Positions 48,249 through 60,536 of a DNA stretch of 64,000 nt are shown piece by piece. Where the stretch lies: the NCBI RefSeq assembly GCF_025660475.1, contig NZ_JAOUSF010000003.1, positions 434,001 through 498,000 of the forward strand, in the 5' to 3' direction. This stretch comes from Perspicuibacillus lycopersici (GTDB lineage Bacteria; Bacillota; Bacilli; Bacillales; Caldibacillaceae). Below the pieces are notes generated by a model. It made no database searches, was not told the DNA's origin, and saw nothing but the letters and a program-made list of their open reading frames with translations. A program made the position numbers and the translations under genes. Every line of letters starts with the position of its first letter. The first letter of the stretch is position 1.

Positions 48249-50596
48249 AAAACTTTAGCCTCCTCATGGTTTTCCTTCTGCATACAATGCGACAACCATT
48301 TTTTTAATTGATCATATGAAGAATAAAGCAGTTCCTTTTCTAATTGAATCATTTCTATTCTTTCTTGATAGGTTTTAGATTCCGTCAAATCTCGTTTCTT
48401 CGCTTTTTCCACTACAGAAATAATGCCATTATTTATTGTAACAAAATCTAATTCAAAAAACACTTTTGTCATAAAATGAATGGTGTTTTTTGACCAGCCA
48501 CGATAGTTGGCTAAATCATTACCATAGCGATTAATATCAAAGACACCCTTTTTAAGTAGAAATGCGAAAAACCATTTGAAATGATCTCGGGTAGGGATTG
48601 TCCGGAAAAACTGTGTATCATGCTGATAAAAGTGCGCATAAATTCTTGCGATGCTTTTATCGGTTAATAAACACTCGATTCGGTGCCGATTCGGTGGCAT
48701 GTCCAAAATAACGACATGCATACCATCTAAATGGCAATTTTTTGCTGTCTCATCAGAATCGATGAAGATTAGCTCATCAACCTCTGGAAATTTATCATAA
48801 CTATCCTCTTGAAAAATAATGAATTTACAATTCTCGTTTGGTAATTTGTTTATCCATTGTTGTAGCTTTTTATTCCCACGATAGTCAAATAATTGCCATT
48901 CTGAAACCGATATATCTTTTAAGAAGATTTGCGGCTTACGAGTATTATTCCACTCATTGATTCCTAATTCACCAATAATCGAAGCATTAGCTACCGGGGA
49001 GAGATGATCCGCATAGGAACCCATATCAAACGCAATGCCATCTAATTGATGTACTCCATCGGATAATGTAACCTTCAAATGCTTTTGGTCGCCTCCTACC
49101 TTTTTCAGTTGGGGAAGCTGGACGTCTTTGATTAACACCTTTGGTTTCGGATTATGCATACCAAACGGTGCTAGTAATTGCATCTGTTCAATTGCTTCGA
49201 GAGTTGTCTCCTCAAGGGTGAATATACCATCCAACTCTGTAACGGGGATAAAATCTTCTTCCGTCAATTGTTCATTCGCTAGTTGATTGAGGCGACTATG
49301 TAATTCCTCCACCTCATCCAAATTCAATGTCAAGCCTGCCGCCATTTTATGTCCACCAAAATGGGGTAGAAGATCCTTACAATCATATAAATTTTCATAT
49401 AAATTAAAACCTGGGATACTTCTTGCAGAGCCCTTTGCTAGTCCTTTATCACGGTCATAAGAAAATACAAATACCGGACGATAAAATTTTTCCACTAATC
49501 GGGAAGCGACAATACCAATTACACCTGGGTGCCAACCTTCATTCCCGACAATTATCACAGAATGATTATTTTCTGCTTGGGAGGCAGCCACCATTTCCAT
49601 TGCTTTATTTGTCATTTCATTAACAATTTCTTGTCTTTCCGTATTAATTTCATTAATTTCATCTGCTAGCTGTTCAGCCAGTTCACGATTCTCTGTCATA
49701 AACAGCTCAACGACAGTACTCGCGCTATCTAATCTTCCTGGTGCATTAATTCTTGGAGCTAGTGTGAAGCCAATCGTTTCTTCATTAATTTCCGTTTGCT
49801 TAATACCTACCAATTTCATTAATGCAAGCAATCCAATTTCATTTGTTTTTCGTAAATGGGATAAGCCTTTTTTGGCTATTAAGCGATTTTCGTCATGAAG
49901 GGAAACAAGATCTGCAATCGTTCCAATAGCAGCATAAGGTAATAAATGCTCAGGGGGTTTTCCTAACAGCGCTGTTGCTACTTTAAATGCTACACCTACT
50001 CCAGCCAGTTCTTTAAATGGATACGTTGAATCTTTGCGATTCGGATGAATTACTGCAATTGCTTCAGGCAATACCGGCCCTGGCTCATGATGATCAGTAA
50101 CAATCAAATCAATACCAATTTCCTTGGCAACTTGTGCTTCATGTATTGCAGATATTCCATTATCTACGGTAATGATTAAATCATAGCCTTCATTTTTTAG
50201 GTGTCGAAATGCCTTTTCGTTTGGTCCATAGCCTTCTGTAAAACGGTTTGGAATATAAAAATTTACGGAAGTAGCACCAAGCTCTTGTAAAGCTTTTAAT
50301 AAAACAACTGTACTGCTAACCCCATCCGCGTCATAATCTCCATAAACAACAATTCGTTCGTTCTTTTCAATTGCTTCATTTATTCTATTTACACACCGAT
50401 CCATATCCTTCAATATGAATGGATCATAGAAGTCCACTGTTGGAAATAAAAATTCACTAGCTTTCGCTGGCGTATCAATTCCGCGATTTATAAGAAGGGT
50501 TGCTACAAGAGGTGCTAATTGTAATTCATTAATCAATTCGTCTACTTTCGATTGATCTGCTGCTTGAACAGACCAGCGTGTACGAGCTTGTAACAT
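48239..50596 (-). CDS. recJ: Single-stranded-DNA-specific exonuclease RecJ
   Basis: A 785-residue 5'-3' exonuclease that acts in recombination and mismatch repair. The DHH catalytic domain shows [23 protein letters not shown] and the DHHA1 segment [18 protein letters not shown] and [10 protein letters not shown]...[12 protein letters not shown]; an OB domain and a Firmicutes-specific C-terminal domain follow. The ATG at 50596 is preferred, with GAGGTGAGG just upstream; a GTG at 50608 would lie inside that site. Confidence 0.95.
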   Translation of the reverse strand: MLQARTRWSVQAADQSKVDELINELQLAPLVATLLINRGIDTPAKASEFLFPTVDFYDPFILKDMDRCVNRINEAIEKNERIVVYGDYDADGVSSTVVLLKALQELGATSVNFYIPNRFTEGYGPNEKAFRHLKNEGYDLIITVDNGISAIHEAQVAKEIGIDLIVTDHHEPGPVLPEAIAVIHPNRKDSTYPFKELAGVGVAFKVATALLGKPPEHLLPYAAIGTIADLVSLHDENRLIAKKGLSHLRKTNEIGLLALMKLVGIKQTEINEETIGFTLAPRINAPGRLDSASTVVELFMTENRELAEQLADEINEINTERQEIVNEMTNKAMEMVAASQAENNHSVIIVGNEGWHPGVIGIVASRLVEKFYRPVFVFSYDRDKGLAKGSARSIPGFNLYENLYDCKDLLPHFGGHKMAAGLTLNLDEVEELHSRLNQLANEQLTEEDFIPVTELDGIFTLEETTLEAIEQMQLLAPFGMHNPKPKVLIKDVQLPQLKKVGGDQKHLKVTLSDGVHQLDGIAFDMGSYADHLSPVANASIIGELGINEWNNTRKPQIFLKDISVSEWQLFDYRGNKKLQQWINKLPNENCKFIIFQEDSYDKFPEVDELIFIDSDETAKNCHLDGMHVVILDMPPNRHRIECLLTDKSIARIYAHFYQHDTQFFRTIPTRDHFKWFFAFLLKKGVFDINRYGNDLANYRGWSKNTIHFMTKVFFELDFVTINNGIISVVEKAKKRDLTESKTYQERIEMIQLEKELLYSSYDQLKKWLSHCMQKENHEEAKVLWT

Positions 50597-50681
50597 ATTT
50601 ACCCTCACCTCTCAACCTAACTATTATATTAGAGAGTGTGTTTGGAATCAATGACAAATATTGATTTTCTTATAATCGTCA

Positions 50682-50719
50682 CAAAAAAACTTGCCAAGCA
50701 ATGCTTGGCAAGTTTTTTT
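50682..50719. terminator. Terminator of secDF
   Basis: AAAAAAACTTGCCAAGC and GCTTGGCAAGTTTTTTT form a long perfect stem with a very short loop. It starts right at the secDF stop and works in both directions. Confidence 0.95.
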
Positions 50720-52982
50720 ATAATACTGCATCATCTGTATTATATTTTTTCTTTTCTTTATAAGTAGTTAGTACACCTTTTTTCTTTAATTCCTTACCCT
50801 TCCAAATTAGCCACAGCTGTGCTGCAATATAAAGGGAAGAATATACTCCAATGATTAGTCCAATCGTCATTGCAAAGGAGAAGTTCCAAATCGCTTCACT
50901 TCCCATTAACAATAGGAACAGCACTGGAAGTAGTGTCGTTAATGCTGTATTAATCGATCTTGTAAATACTTGACGTAAGCTCTTGTTAACAATCTCGACT
51001 AATTCACTATATTCTTTAATACGTTTCTTCCGTTTCATATGATCACGAATTCGGTCAAAGGTGACAATCGTATCATTTACCGAATAACCGATAATCGTAA
51101 GGATTGCTGCAACAAAATTCAAATCTACTTCAAATCTCGTAATACTGAAAATCGCAATCATGAAAAATACATCATGGAGAAGCGCAATGATTGCCGCTAC
51201 CGCCATTCGCATTTCAAATCGCAACGATACATAAAGGATAATTCCTACAGAGGCAATCGCTAATGCATAAATTGCATTTTTCACTAATTCCTTACCAACT
51301 GTTGGAGTAACTACACTTATATTTGGATCACTGCCATATGTTTCATGGAAATAAACTTTCATTTCATTTACTTCATCTTGATCAAGGACATCCTTGAAGC
51401 GTGCTACTGCCCGTTCATCATTATCCCCAGATACAACTATATCTTCGGTTTCAATATTAAATTTCTGTAATTCGTCACTAACTTCTTGAACTGTTAAAGA
51501 TTGCTCTGCCATAATTTCAAGTCGCGTTCCACTGGAAAAATCAATTGCTAAGTTCAAACGGAAAATCGCAATAAGAATCAATCCTACAACGATGAGCACT
51601 GCAGATAGAGCAAAGAATTTATTTTTATGTTTAACAAAATCTACTTTATCAAACTTCGTAGTAAGATCTAATGTATCATAGCCTTCCCGAATATGTTTCA
51701 CTTCATCTTTCTTCACACCAAACCAGGAAAGCTTATCATTAAACTTGTTACTCTTCACTAGTAACTGTAAGAACAATCTTGAAGCATAAACTGCCGTGAT
51801 GAAGCTGACAAGAACACTGACAATCAACATCGTCGCAAAGCCTTTGACAGAGCTTGTCCCTAAGAAGAATAGTACGACAGCAGCTATCATCGTCGTTAAA
51901 TTGGCATCTAGTATCGTAATAAAGGATGATTTATTTCCTTCTTTAAATGCTGCTTGAAGTGACCTTCCTACTCGTAATTCTTCTTTAATCCGCTCATATG
52001 TAATAATATTCGCATCGACAGCCATCCCGATACCGAGCAATAGCGCTGCAATTCCTGGTAACGTTAATACTGCATTTAAGCCGTCGTATACAGCTAAAAT
52101 TAAGAAAATGTAAATGGATAATGTAACGACTGCTACAAATCCTGGTAAACGATAGAAGATTAGTAAAAATAGAAATACTGCTAATACCCCAATAATACCT
52201 GCAGTAACAGTTGTTTGTAATGCATCTGCACCAAATTGTGCACCGACAGATGTGGAGTATACCTCTTTCAGTTCAACTGGAAGTGCCCCTGCATTTAATA
52301 GGTTCGCTAAATCCTGTGCTTCCTCTGGAGTAAAATTACCTGATATTTCAACATCTGAGCTATTAATTACTTTGCTAACACCTGGTGCGGAAATATATTT
52401 CGGATTTTCCTTCTTGCTTTCTTCCGCATAGGAATCGACACCCTCTTCAAAGTCTAACCAAATAACCATGACAGGATTATCTTGTGTCAATACTTTGCTA
52501 GTCGCTTCAGCAAAAGTAGACGCATCCTTTAACTTCAGTGTAACATTCGGTTTACCGTTTTGATCATATGACTGCTTTGCTCCACCTTCGACTAAATCCG
52601 TTCCGTCCAATAATTTATTATCATTGGCATCCCGGAAGGAAAGAACAGCTGTAGTTGATAACATTTCTCTTGCTTGCTCTTGATCTTCAATTCCTGCAAG
52701 CTGAACACGAATACGATTTCCTTCTTCAATATCAATTCTCGGTTCACTTACACCTAGCGTATTAATTCTTCGATCCAATGCTTCAGCAGTACTTGCTAAA
52801 GTATCGTCTGTTATTTTGTCGCCCTTATTTACTGGTTGTACATCATATAAAACCTCAAACCCACCTTGTAAATCCAGTCCTAATTTAATTCGGTGTACAA
52901 TTGAATCAGTAGTTGTTCCGATTAAACTAGCAAATAGTACGATAATGAGAAAGAAAGCGACAATTCTACTGCGTTTTACCAT
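50718..52982 (-). CDS. secDF: Protein translocase subunit SecDF (fused)
   Basis: A 754-residue fusion of SecD and SecF with 12 membrane segments that uses the proton gradient to help the Sec machinery complete export. The SecD half has LGLDLQGGFEVLYDV near the N-terminus and an extracellular domain (about 60-240); GMAVDANIITYERIKEE marks its core. The SecF half starts near residue 440, with AIDFSSGTRLEI and GYSVNDTIVTFDRIR. The fused form is normal for Bacillaceae. SecDF partner YajC is encoded about 4 kb away. Confidence 0.96.
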   Translation of the reverse strand: MVKRSRIVAFFLIIVLFASLIGTTTDSIVHRIKLGLDLQGGFEVLYDVQPVNKGDKITDDTLASTAEALDRRINTLGVSEPRIDIEEGNRIRVQLAGIEDQEQAREMLSTTAVLSFRDANDNKLLDGTDLVEGGAKQSYDQNGKPNVTLKLKDASTFAEATSKVLTQDNPVMVIWLDFEEGVDSYAEESKKENPKYISAPGVSKVINSSDVEISGNFTPEEAQDLANLLNAGALPVELKEVYSTSVGAQFGADALQTTVTAGIIGVLAVFLFLLIFYRLPGFVAVVTLSIYIFLILAVYDGLNAVLTLPGIAALLLGIGMAVDANIITYERIKEELRVGRSLQAAFKEGNKSSFITILDANLTTMIAAVVLFFLGTSSVKGFATMLIVSVLVSFITAVYASRLFLQLLVKSNKFNDKLSWFGVKKDEVKHIREGYDTLDLTTKFDKVDFVKHKNKFFALSAVLIVVGLILIAIFRLNLAIDFSSGTRLEIMAEQSLTVQEVSDELQKFNIETEDIVVSGDNDERAVARFKDVLDQDEVNEMKVYFHETYGSDPNISVVTPTVGKELVKNAIYALAIASVGIILYVSLRFEMRMAVAAIIALLHDVFFMIAIFSITRFEVDLNFVAAILTIIGYSVNDTIVTFDRIRDHMKRKKRIKEYSELVEIVNKSLRQVFTRSINTALTTLLPVLFLLLMGSEAIWNFSFAMTIGLIIGVYSSLYIAAQLWLIWKGKELKKKGVLTTYKEKKKYNTDDAVL

Positions 52983-53138
52983 TAAAAAATCCCCCTTAAG
53001 AGAACACTCATAAGATGATTTACAATCGTTTAACTTGAATCACAAATATATCGGTAGCTTCAACTGTATGAGGGTTAAATAATTTTTATTAATGCAATAA
53101 TTTCGTTTATGTAACGTGCTTACTATATAATATTTGAA

Positions 53139-53438
53139 CTATTTTTTCAATAATTCTTTTAGTTCTAATGCTCCTGCTTCAGAAAAGATGTCGTCCATCC
53201 GTAAATGCTCTACTTGAGCAAAGGCAATGAAATCACTAACCTTTAAAGAAAAAATATCTTTTACAATTTCATAAATATGAATGTCCTCTTTCGGTTTTCT
53301 CCATTTCTTTTTCATTAAAAAATTCCACAGCTCTTCTTCTGTTACTTGATCGTAATCAAACAGTTTAAATTCTTCTAGCTTACTACGTAAAACCTCTTTA
53401 ACTTCCTCTAGGAAGTGGTCATATGGATGGGTATCCAA
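53139..53438 (-). CDS. comN: Post-transcriptional competence regulator ComN
   Basis: A 99-residue protein matching B. subtilis ComN (YrzD) in size, in the core VTEEELWNFLMKKKWRKPKEDIHIYEIVKDI, and in position between secDF and spoVB. In B. subtilis ComN is needed for correct accumulation and localisation of comE mRNA, the operon present earlier in this window. Start is TTG at 53438, with AAGGAGG 8 bases upstream. Confidence 0.88.
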   Translation of the reverse strand: MDTHPYDHFLEEVKEVLRSKLEEFKLFDYDQVTEEELWNFLMKKKWRKPKEDIHIYEIVKDIFSLKVSDFIAFAQVEHLRMDDIFSEAGALELKELLKK

Positions 53439-53461
53439 GTTCAGTCCTCCTTAAAAAACTT

Positions 53462-53492
53462 GTCATGGTTTGTCCAAGTATTTGCATATATA
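53462..53492 (+). promoter_or_regulatory. Possible SigE-type promoter of spoVB
   Basis: GTCATGGT is followed after 15 bp by CATATATA, close to the mother-cell SigE consensus (GTCATATT, 14 bp, CATACAAT). It ends 45 bp before the spoVB start. spoVB is a sporulation gene, which supports the reading, but the AT-rich background makes chance matches easy. Confidence 0.4.
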
Positions 53493-53536
53493 TTATTGTA
53501 TAAAAAAAAAATCCATTTGAGAAGGCAGGGAAGCAA

Positions 53537-55084
53537 ATGTCAAAGTTTTTAAAAGGAATTATTATCCTTTTAACTGCCGGACTAGTTACTCGAATATTAG
53601 GTTTTATTAATCGAATTGCCATCGCGAGATTTATCGGCGAAGAAGGTGTTGGCCTATATATGATGGCATATCCAACCTTTATATTAGCTGTAACCTTAAC
53701 TCAATTCGGTTTACCGGTAGCAATATCGAAACGCGTTGCAGAAGCAGAGGCAGTCGGAAATACAGCAAAGGTGAAAAAAATCCTTGTCATCTCTTTGTTA
53801 ACAACTTTGTCACTTTCGATTCTTTTTACACCTGCATTATTTTTTGGAGCCCCTTATATTGCAGAAGCATTTTTTACCGATTCTAGAACAATGTATCCAT
53901 TAATTGCCATTGCACCCGTTATACCTATTATAGCAGTTTCTTCGGTATTGAGAGGATATTTTCAAGGAAAACAAAATATGAAGCCAGCTGCGATCTCACA
54001 AATTATCGAGCAATCTGTCCGCATTCTATTAATTGCCATATTAACAAGAATATTTTTACCATATGGGATTCATATTGCAGCAGCAGCAGTAATGGTTGCC
54101 ACAATTGGCGGAGAATTTATTTCCTTATTGTATTTATTAACGATGTTTAAACTAAAAAAAGCATTTCCTTTACGCAAAAACTTTTTTAAAGGATTGGCCA
54201 AGGGGAAGAGTATTTTCCAAGATTTAATGCGAATTGCGGTGCCGACGACCGGAAGTAGAATGATTGGCTCTGTTTCATGGTTTTTCGAACCAATTGTTGT
54301 AACCCAATCACTTGCCATCGCTGGGATAACAACGGTTATGGCGACAAAACAGTACGGTTCCTTAACTGGTTTTGCGATGCCGCTATTGTTTTTGCCATCA
54401 TTTGTAACAAATGCGCTCAGTACATCATTAGTTCCTGCCATTAGTGAGGCACATTCGCTTAAAAACTATGCATTAGTAGAGAAGAGAATTCAGCAAGCAA
54501 TGAAATTTTGTGTGATTACTGGGGCAATTGCTTTAATCGTTCTTTATGTACTTGCAGAACCATTAATGCAGCTAATGTATAATTCCACTAATGGAGCAAT
54601 TTTCATTAAAATAATGGCACCATTTATTATTTTTTCGTATTTACAATCACCACTTCAAGCCGCACTGCAAGCATTGGATTTAGCAAAAGCAGCAATGATA
54701 AATAGCTTTATTGGTGCCGTAGTGAAATTAGCAACAATATTTTTACTTGCTACCCAACCTAGCTTTGGAATTAATGGGGTAGCATTAGGAATGATCGTTG
54801 GATTCGTGCTCGTGACATTCCTTCACTATGCAACCGTATTAAAAGTCATTCCACTTACTTTTTATACTCGTTTTTATGTAAAAATTTTTAGTTTAACGAT
54901 TTTCACTGGTTGGTTTGGAACATATTTATATCCATATTTTCTAGATGAGATGACAATGGTACTGGCAGTATTAGCGACCACTGTTGTAATGGTAATCGTA
55001 TATACTATTCTTTTATTTCTACTAAAAGTAATGCGAATAGGTGACATACGTAAAATGTTTGCATTTCTTTCACCGCCAAAATAA
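53537..55084 (+). CDS. spoVB: Stage V sporulation protein B
   Basis: A 515-residue polysaccharide-flippase-like protein of the MOP superfamily with about 14 membrane segments, needed for cortex formation as a presumed lipid II flippase. The start MSKFLKGIIILLTAGLVTRI, the RGYFQGKQNMKPAAISQIIEQ segment and PLQAALQALDLAKAAMINS are typical. It lies divergently from comN as in B. subtilis. GGCAGGGAAG precedes the ATG. Confidence 0.95.
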   Translation: MSKFLKGIIILLTAGLVTRILGFINRIAIARFIGEEGVGLYMMAYPTFILAVTLTQFGLPVAISKRVAEAEAVGNTAKVKKILVISLLTTLSLSILFTPALFFGAPYIAEAFFTDSRTMYPLIAIAPVIPIIAVSSVLRGYFQGKQNMKPAAISQIIEQSVRILLIAILTRIFLPYGIHIAAAAVMVATIGGEFISLLYLLTMFKLKKAFPLRKNFFKGLAKGKSIFQDLMRIAVPTTGSRMIGSVSWFFEPIVVTQSLAIAGITTVMATKQYGSLTGFAMPLLFLPSFVTNALSTSLVPAISEAHSLKNYALVEKRIQQAMKFCVITGAIALIVLYVLAEPLMQLMYNSTNGAIFIKIMAPFIIFSYLQSPLQAALQALDLAKAAMINSFIGAVVKLATIFLLATQPSFGINGVALGMIVGFVLVTFLHYATVLKVIPLTFYTRFYVKIFSLTIFTGWFGTYLYPYFLDEMTMVLAVLATTVVMVIVYTILLFLLKVMRIGDIRKMFAFLSPPK

Positions 55085-55106
55085 ATAGCGTTAATATATC
55101 CAAATA

Positions 55107-55130
55107 AGGCTCAGTTGGATTACTGAGCCT
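55107..55130. terminator. Hairpin between spoVB and yrbG
   Basis: AGGCTCAGT and ACTGAGCCT form a 9-bp perfect stem with a 6-base loop between convergent spoVB and yrbG. T-runs are weak on both sides, so efficiency is uncertain. Confidence 0.65.
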
Positions 55131-55152
55131 ATCAACATTTGACGAACAATCT

Positions 55153-55824
55153 TTATTGCCGTTTCGTTTCGCTTTTTTTACCGTCCTTTAGATCAATATA
55201 AAATTGCCCGTTTTCATAACTACAAAACGAAATATCCTCTATATTAAAATAACCTTTCTTTTGCAGCTCCTCCTGTAACCATTGCTCCGTCTTATGAAGT
55301 AGAGCTAAATTATCCTCTTGGATAATTCCATCTAATATCATCGGAATCGTGTAGCCACGTGATTTCCCACTCGTTTCTTTTTTAAAAACCGATAATTTTC
55401 CTGTTGGTTCTAATAATGCATATTCCACATCTGCTATATTTCGAATGTCCTTTTCACGTAATTGCATGAGTAAATCATCATAGTTATATCGTTGTTTTTT
55501 CATTTCCCTCTCATTAATTTTTCCATTGTTAATTATGATTGTTGGCTCTCCATCGACGATTTTACGAAACCTTCGACTTTTTAAGGAAATAAAGGCAAAG
55601 ACAATTTGAACGATAAATAACACAAGCATTGGATAAAGTGCTTTAATAAAGGAAGCTTCATAATGATCAATCGACATTACGGCCATTTCTGCCAGCATAA
55701 CAAACACAACTAAGTCAAGGATTCCCAATTCTCCAATTTCCCGCTTCCCCATGATTCGAAAAATAATGACGATTATTAGATAAACGATAATGGTTCTTAC
55801 TGTAATAATACTATAGGCTTCCAC
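55153..55824 (-). CDS. yrbG: DUF421 membrane protein (YrbG)
   Basis: A 223-residue protein of the YetF/DUF421 family: three N-terminal membrane segments (about 8-25, 35-55, 60-80), then a cytoplasmic mixed alpha/beta domain containing FRKIVDGEPTIIINNGKINE, QLREKDIRNIADVEYALLEPTGKLSV. B. subtilis YrbG occupies the same position. Family members are linked to spore properties in some species, but the molecular role is unknown. Confidence 0.88.
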   Translation of the reverse strand: MEAYSIITVRTIIVYLIIVIIFRIMGKREIGELGILDLVVFVMLAEMAVMSIDHYEASFIKALYPMLVLFIVQIVFAFISLKSRRFRKIVDGEPTIIINNGKINEREMKKQRYNYDDLLMQLREKDIRNIADVEYALLEPTGKLSVFKKETSGKSRGYTIPMILDGIIQEDNLALLHKTEQWLQEELQKKGYFNIEDISFCSYENGQFYIDLKDGKKSETKRQ

Positions 55825-56120
55825 TCAAATCTCTCCTTAGTGTACTCGTATTAATTTCTTTAGAAAGTTCATTTTACAGCTGAATAATTGATGCTATCTG
55901 TCGCTACCTTCTATGCAATTTATTTATTTGACTCATGCCTTACCTTCTTGCTACATAATTAACCTAATAATTTTCCCCCTTAAACATGACACTCGTTCAT
56001 CTTATTAATTTTCCAATTATTATTTAAAAAAATTCATTCTAAATATAGGAATGTCCGAATATGCTTGTACTGAAATAAATAATTTTATGAATAGGAATGG
56101 AAACGCTAGGGGGAGAGATT

Positions 56121-56513
56121 TTGGAAACAAGAAAATTAGGAAGTTCTATATTAGTTGGTTTAGGTGTCATTTATGTAGTTGCAGCAGTTTTTAGTTTAAT
56201 TTTCTCCTTATTATTAACCTTTACTTCTTTACACGAGGATCAGCTTAGTTTAATCATAACCATCATATCCTTTATTTCATTATTCATTGGCGGATTTGTT
56301 GCTGGCGGGAGAGGAAAAGAAAAAGGTTGGTTACTTGGAGGGTTAACCGGTATTAGTTATACATTGATAAACTTCTTATTCCAATATTTAGGTCTTGATC
56401 AGTTATTTTCCATGGAGCAAGTAATCTTTTATATTTGTTTTAATGTGACAGCTATTTTCGGTGGAATTTTAGGGGTAAATTTAAGTGGTGGAAATCGAAA
56501 TAGAACCGCATAA
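56121..56513 (+). CDS. yrzE: TIGR04086-type membrane protein (YrzE)
   Basis: A 130-residue protein with four membrane segments and glycine-rich connecting loops (GGFVAGGRGKEKGWLLGGLTG). It resembles B. subtilis YrzE, of unknown function, and lies between yrbG and yajC in the same order. The TTG at 56121 has GGGGGAGAG just upstream; an ATG at 56097 would put that site inside the gene. The roughly 300-bp gap before it shows no recognisable feature. Confidence 0.78.
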   Translation: METRKLGSSILVGLGVIYVVAAVFSLIFSLLLTFTSLHEDQLSLIITIISFISLFIGGFVAGGRGKEKGWLLGGLTGISYTLINFLFQYLGLDQLFSMEQVIFYICFNVTAIFGGILGVNLSGGNRNRTA

Positions 56514-56532
56514 ATTTTGTGCAAATTTCATA

Positions 56533-56566
56533 AATAAACCCTGACCGTGGTTGGTCAGGGTTTATT
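56533..56566. terminator. Bidirectional terminator yrzE/yajC
   Basis: AATAAACCCTGACC pairs with GGTCAGGGTTTATT around a 6-base loop, between convergent yrzE and yajC. T-rich tracts follow on both strands. Confidence 0.9.
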
Positions 56567-56576
56567 ATTTTATGGA

Positions 56577-56849
56577 TTATTTTGCAGCTTTTTCTACAAC
56601 ATCACGAATAGCACTTCGTTCGTATGTAAGTTTACTACCATCACCACATCGAATAACTACAGTACCTTCATCAATTGCATCGATAAATCCGTGAAGGCCA
56701 CCGATAGTAACAACTTTATCACCTTTTTCAAGACTTGACTGCATTTGTTGAACAGATTTCTGTCTCTTTTGTTGCGGTCTAATCAAAAGGAAGTAAAAGA
56801 TTGCAAACATCAATACAAGCATAATAATACTTTGTACACCTGGACTCAT
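56577..56849 (-). CDS. yajC: Preprotein translocase subunit YajC
   Basis: A 90-residue single-pass membrane protein that associates with SecDF. It has one membrane segment (about 7-24) followed by LLIRPQQKRQKSVQQMQ and a small cytoplasmic domain with GDKVVTIGGLHGFIDAID. The ATG at 56849 has AAAGGAGGG upstream; the frame to 56903 is not supported. It follows tgt on the same strand, as in most bacteria. Confidence 0.96.
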   Translation of the reverse strand: MSPGVQSIIMLVLMFAIFYFLLIRPQQKRQKSVQQMQSSLEKGDKVVTIGGLHGFIDAIDEGTVVIRCGDGSKLTYERSAIRDVVEKAAK

Positions 56850-56957
56850 AATTTCCCTCCTTTCTTTATGTAATATTAAATTTTCAAAAAGGAGACCTAT
56901 CATAAGTCAATTGCTTGATTACCTACTGCCCCTTTTTTGAACAATTACATTTTCATA

Positions 56958-58249
<1,292 letters not shown>

Positions 58250-58271
58250 CACTTTATTATACAAAAATGGT

Positions 58272-59300
58272 TTAGATAATTAGCATCGCATCACCAAAGC
58301 TGAAGAATCGATATTTTTCTTTTACTGCAGTTTCATATGCATGTAAAATATGATCTCTACCAGCTAGTGCACTTACTAACATGACAAGTGTTGACTTCGG
58401 TAGATGGAAATTCGTGATCAATCCATCAATTGCGCGAAATTCATAACCTGGGTAAATAAAAATATTCGTCCAACCATTTTCTGCTACGAATTTTCCATCA
58501 TTTCTTGTCGCAATCGTTTCTAATGTTCTCGTGGAGGTTGTCCCAACCGAAATAATTCGATTTCCCTTTTGCTTCACTTCATTTAATAAATTCGCCGTTT
58601 CTGCGTTCATTTGATAAAATTCGGAGTGCATTTCATGTTCTTCCAAATTATCAACACTTACTGGACGGAAAGTACCAAGGCCAACATGAAGGGTAATAAA
58701 GGCGATATGGACACCTTTTGCAGCAATTTGCTCTAACAGCTCTTTAGTAAAATGCAAGCCAGCTGTTGGGGCAGCTGCAGACCCACGTTCTTTTGCATAT
58801 ACCGTTTGATAACGGTCCTGATCATCTAAACGCTCTTTAATATATGGTGGAAGTGGCATTTCTCCTAAGCTTTCCAGCACCTCATAAAATATTCCTTCAT
58901 AGGAAAACTCAAAGATGCGTCCACCGTATTCTAATGAATCTACACATGTAGCCTTCAGCTTGCCATCACCAAAGTGAACAACGGTTCCTTCCTTCACACG
59001 CTTTGCTGGTTTCACCAATGTTTCCCAGCGATCCCCTTCTAATTGCTTTAAAAGTAACACTTCTACATGGGCACCAGTATCTTCTTTTTCTCCAAATAAA
59101 CGGGCTGGTAAAACTTTCGTATCATTTAATACTAGGCAATCGCCTGGATTCAAATAATTAATTACATCAACAAATGTCCGATGCTCAATGTCACCAGATT
59201 GTTTATTTAATACCATCAATCTACTACTTGAACGATTTTCAAGTGGCGTTTGTGCAATTAATTCTTCTGGTAAATAATAATCAAAATCTTCTACTTTCAT
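58272..59300 (-). CDS. queA: S-adenosylmethionine:tRNA ribosyltransferase-isomerase
   Basis: A 342-residue enzyme that transfers ribose from SAM to preQ1 in tRNA, giving epoxyqueuosine. It starts [19 protein letters not shown] and has [39 protein letters not shown] and the end [19 protein letters not shown], all typical. The ATG at 59300 is chosen by homology; the ribosome site is weak (GGTGAC). It lies 16 bp after the DUF2905 gene. Confidence 0.96.
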   Translation of the reverse strand: MKVEDFDYYLPEELIAQTPLENRSSSRLMVLNKQSGDIEHRTFVDVINYLNPGDCLVLNDTKVLPARLFGEKEDTGAHVEVLLLKQLEGDRWETLVKPAKRVKEGTVVHFGDGKLKATCVDSLEYGGRIFEFSYEGIFYEVLESLGEMPLPPYIKERLDDQDRYQTVYAKERGSAAAPTAGLHFTKELLEQIAAKGVHIAFITLHVGLGTFRPVSVDNLEEHEMHSEFYQMNAETANLLNEVKQKGNRIISVGTTSTRTLETIATRNDGKFVAENGWTNIFIYPGYEFRAIDGLITNFHLPKSTLVMLVSALAGRDHILHAYETAVKEKYRFFSFGDAMLII

Positions 59301-59316
59301 TTTAGTCACCATCTTC

Positions 59317-59523
59317 TTATTTAAATCTGTTAATAATAAAAAATAATAAGGATAATACAATACTAATAATAATAGATGTCATCATTGGAAAATAAAAGGT
59401 TGTATTACCCTTTTGAAAAATAAAATCACCGGGTAATTTTCCAATTTTCACAAACTGCATAAGCAATCCTACAACAAAGATGATACCACCAATTACCATT
59501 AACGCTTTTCCGATACCTATCAC
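59317..59523 (-). CDS. DUF2905 membrane protein
   Basis: A 68-residue protein with two membrane segments joined by the conserved loop [19 protein letters not shown], which defines the DUF2905 family. Function unknown. It overlaps the ruvB stop by four bases and lies between ruvB and queA, where a DUF2905 gene is found in many Bacillales (yrzS in B. subtilis, to my knowledge). Confidence 0.9.
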   Translation of the reverse strand: MIGIGKALMVIGGIIFVVGLLMQFVKIGKLPGDFIFQKGNTTFYFPMMTSIIISIVLSLLFFIINRFK

Positions 59524-60521
59524 TTTTTCGGAACCTCCATATGAAAATGTTCATAAACAAGTGGTGTTACGATTCTTCCCCGAGGAGTACGTTGTAAAAA
59601 TCCAATTTGTAATAAATATGGTTCATACACATCTTCTATCGTTCCAGCTTCTTCCCCAATCGATGCAGCAATAGTTTCCAGTCCTACTGGACCACCTTTA
59701 AATTTCTCGATAATACCTTTTAATAATTTATGATCAATATGATCTAATCCTAAACGGTCTACCTGTAATAAATCAAGTGCTTCGTTCGTAAGGGAATGCG
59801 AAATAATTCCATCTGCTTTTACTTGGGCAAAATCACGGACTCTACGTAGCAATCGATTGGCAATTCTCGGAGTCCCCCGAGAACGGGATGCAATTTCTTC
59901 TGCTGCCCGACTATCTATTTCTGAATCCAAAATAGCTGCCGTTCGCAGTACGATTTCTTTCAATTGCTCCGGAGTATAATACTCTAGACGACTAAGCACA
60001 CCAAAGCGATCTCGTAAAGGTGCAGAAAGTGCTCCAGCTCTTGTAGTTGCCCCTACTAATGTAAAAGGTGGGAGGTCCAAGCGAATCGATCGAGCACTTG
60101 GTCCTTTTCCTATTACAATATCTAAGCAAAAGTCCTCCATTGCAGGGTATAGGACTTCTTCAATGGAGCGTGGAAGACGATGAACTTCATCAATAAATAA
60201 TACATCCCCTGGCTCTATTGCCGTTAATATTGCAGCTAAATCTCCTGGCCGCTCGATCGCTGGTCCAGAGGTCGTTCGTAGGTTTCCACCCATTTCCGCT
60301 GCAATAATGGCTGCTAATGTCGTTTTCCCAAGTCCTGGCGGTCCATATAAAAGGACATGATCTAACGTTTCTTGTCTCATTTTTGCTGCTTCAATAAAGA
60401 TTTTCAAGTTTTCTTTTACTTTATCTTGACCGATATATTGATTAAAGGAATGGGGACGCAGGTGTTGTTCCAATGACAAATCTTCAAAATTTGCTTCTTC
60501 CGATATTATTCGCTCAGACAT
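59520..60521 (-). CDS. ruvB: Holliday junction helicase RuvB
   Basis: A 333-residue AAA+ motor that drives branch migration of Holliday junctions with RuvA. Walker A is [12 protein letters not shown], Walker B is LFIDEVHRL, and the arginine-finger region ([19 protein letters not shown]) and C-terminal winged helix ([19 protein letters not shown]) are intact. It is 15 bp after ruvA. GGGGGATG precedes the ATG. Confidence 0.98.
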   Translation of the reverse strand: MSERIISEEANFEDLSLEQHLRPHSFNQYIGQDKVKENLKIFIEAAKMRQETLDHVLLYGPPGLGKTTLAAIIAAEMGGNLRTTSGPAIERPGDLAAILTAIEPGDVLFIDEVHRLPRSIEEVLYPAMEDFCLDIVIGKGPSARSIRLDLPPFTLVGATTRAGALSAPLRDRFGVLSRLEYYTPEQLKEIVLRTAAILDSEIDSRAAEEIASRSRGTPRIANRLLRRVRDFAQVKADGIISHSLTNEALDLLQVDRLGLDHIDHKLLKGIIEKFKGGPVGLETIAASIGEEAGTIEDVYEPYLLQIGFLQRTPRGRIVTPLVYEHFHMEVPKK

Positions 60522-60536
60522 TTACATCCCCCATTT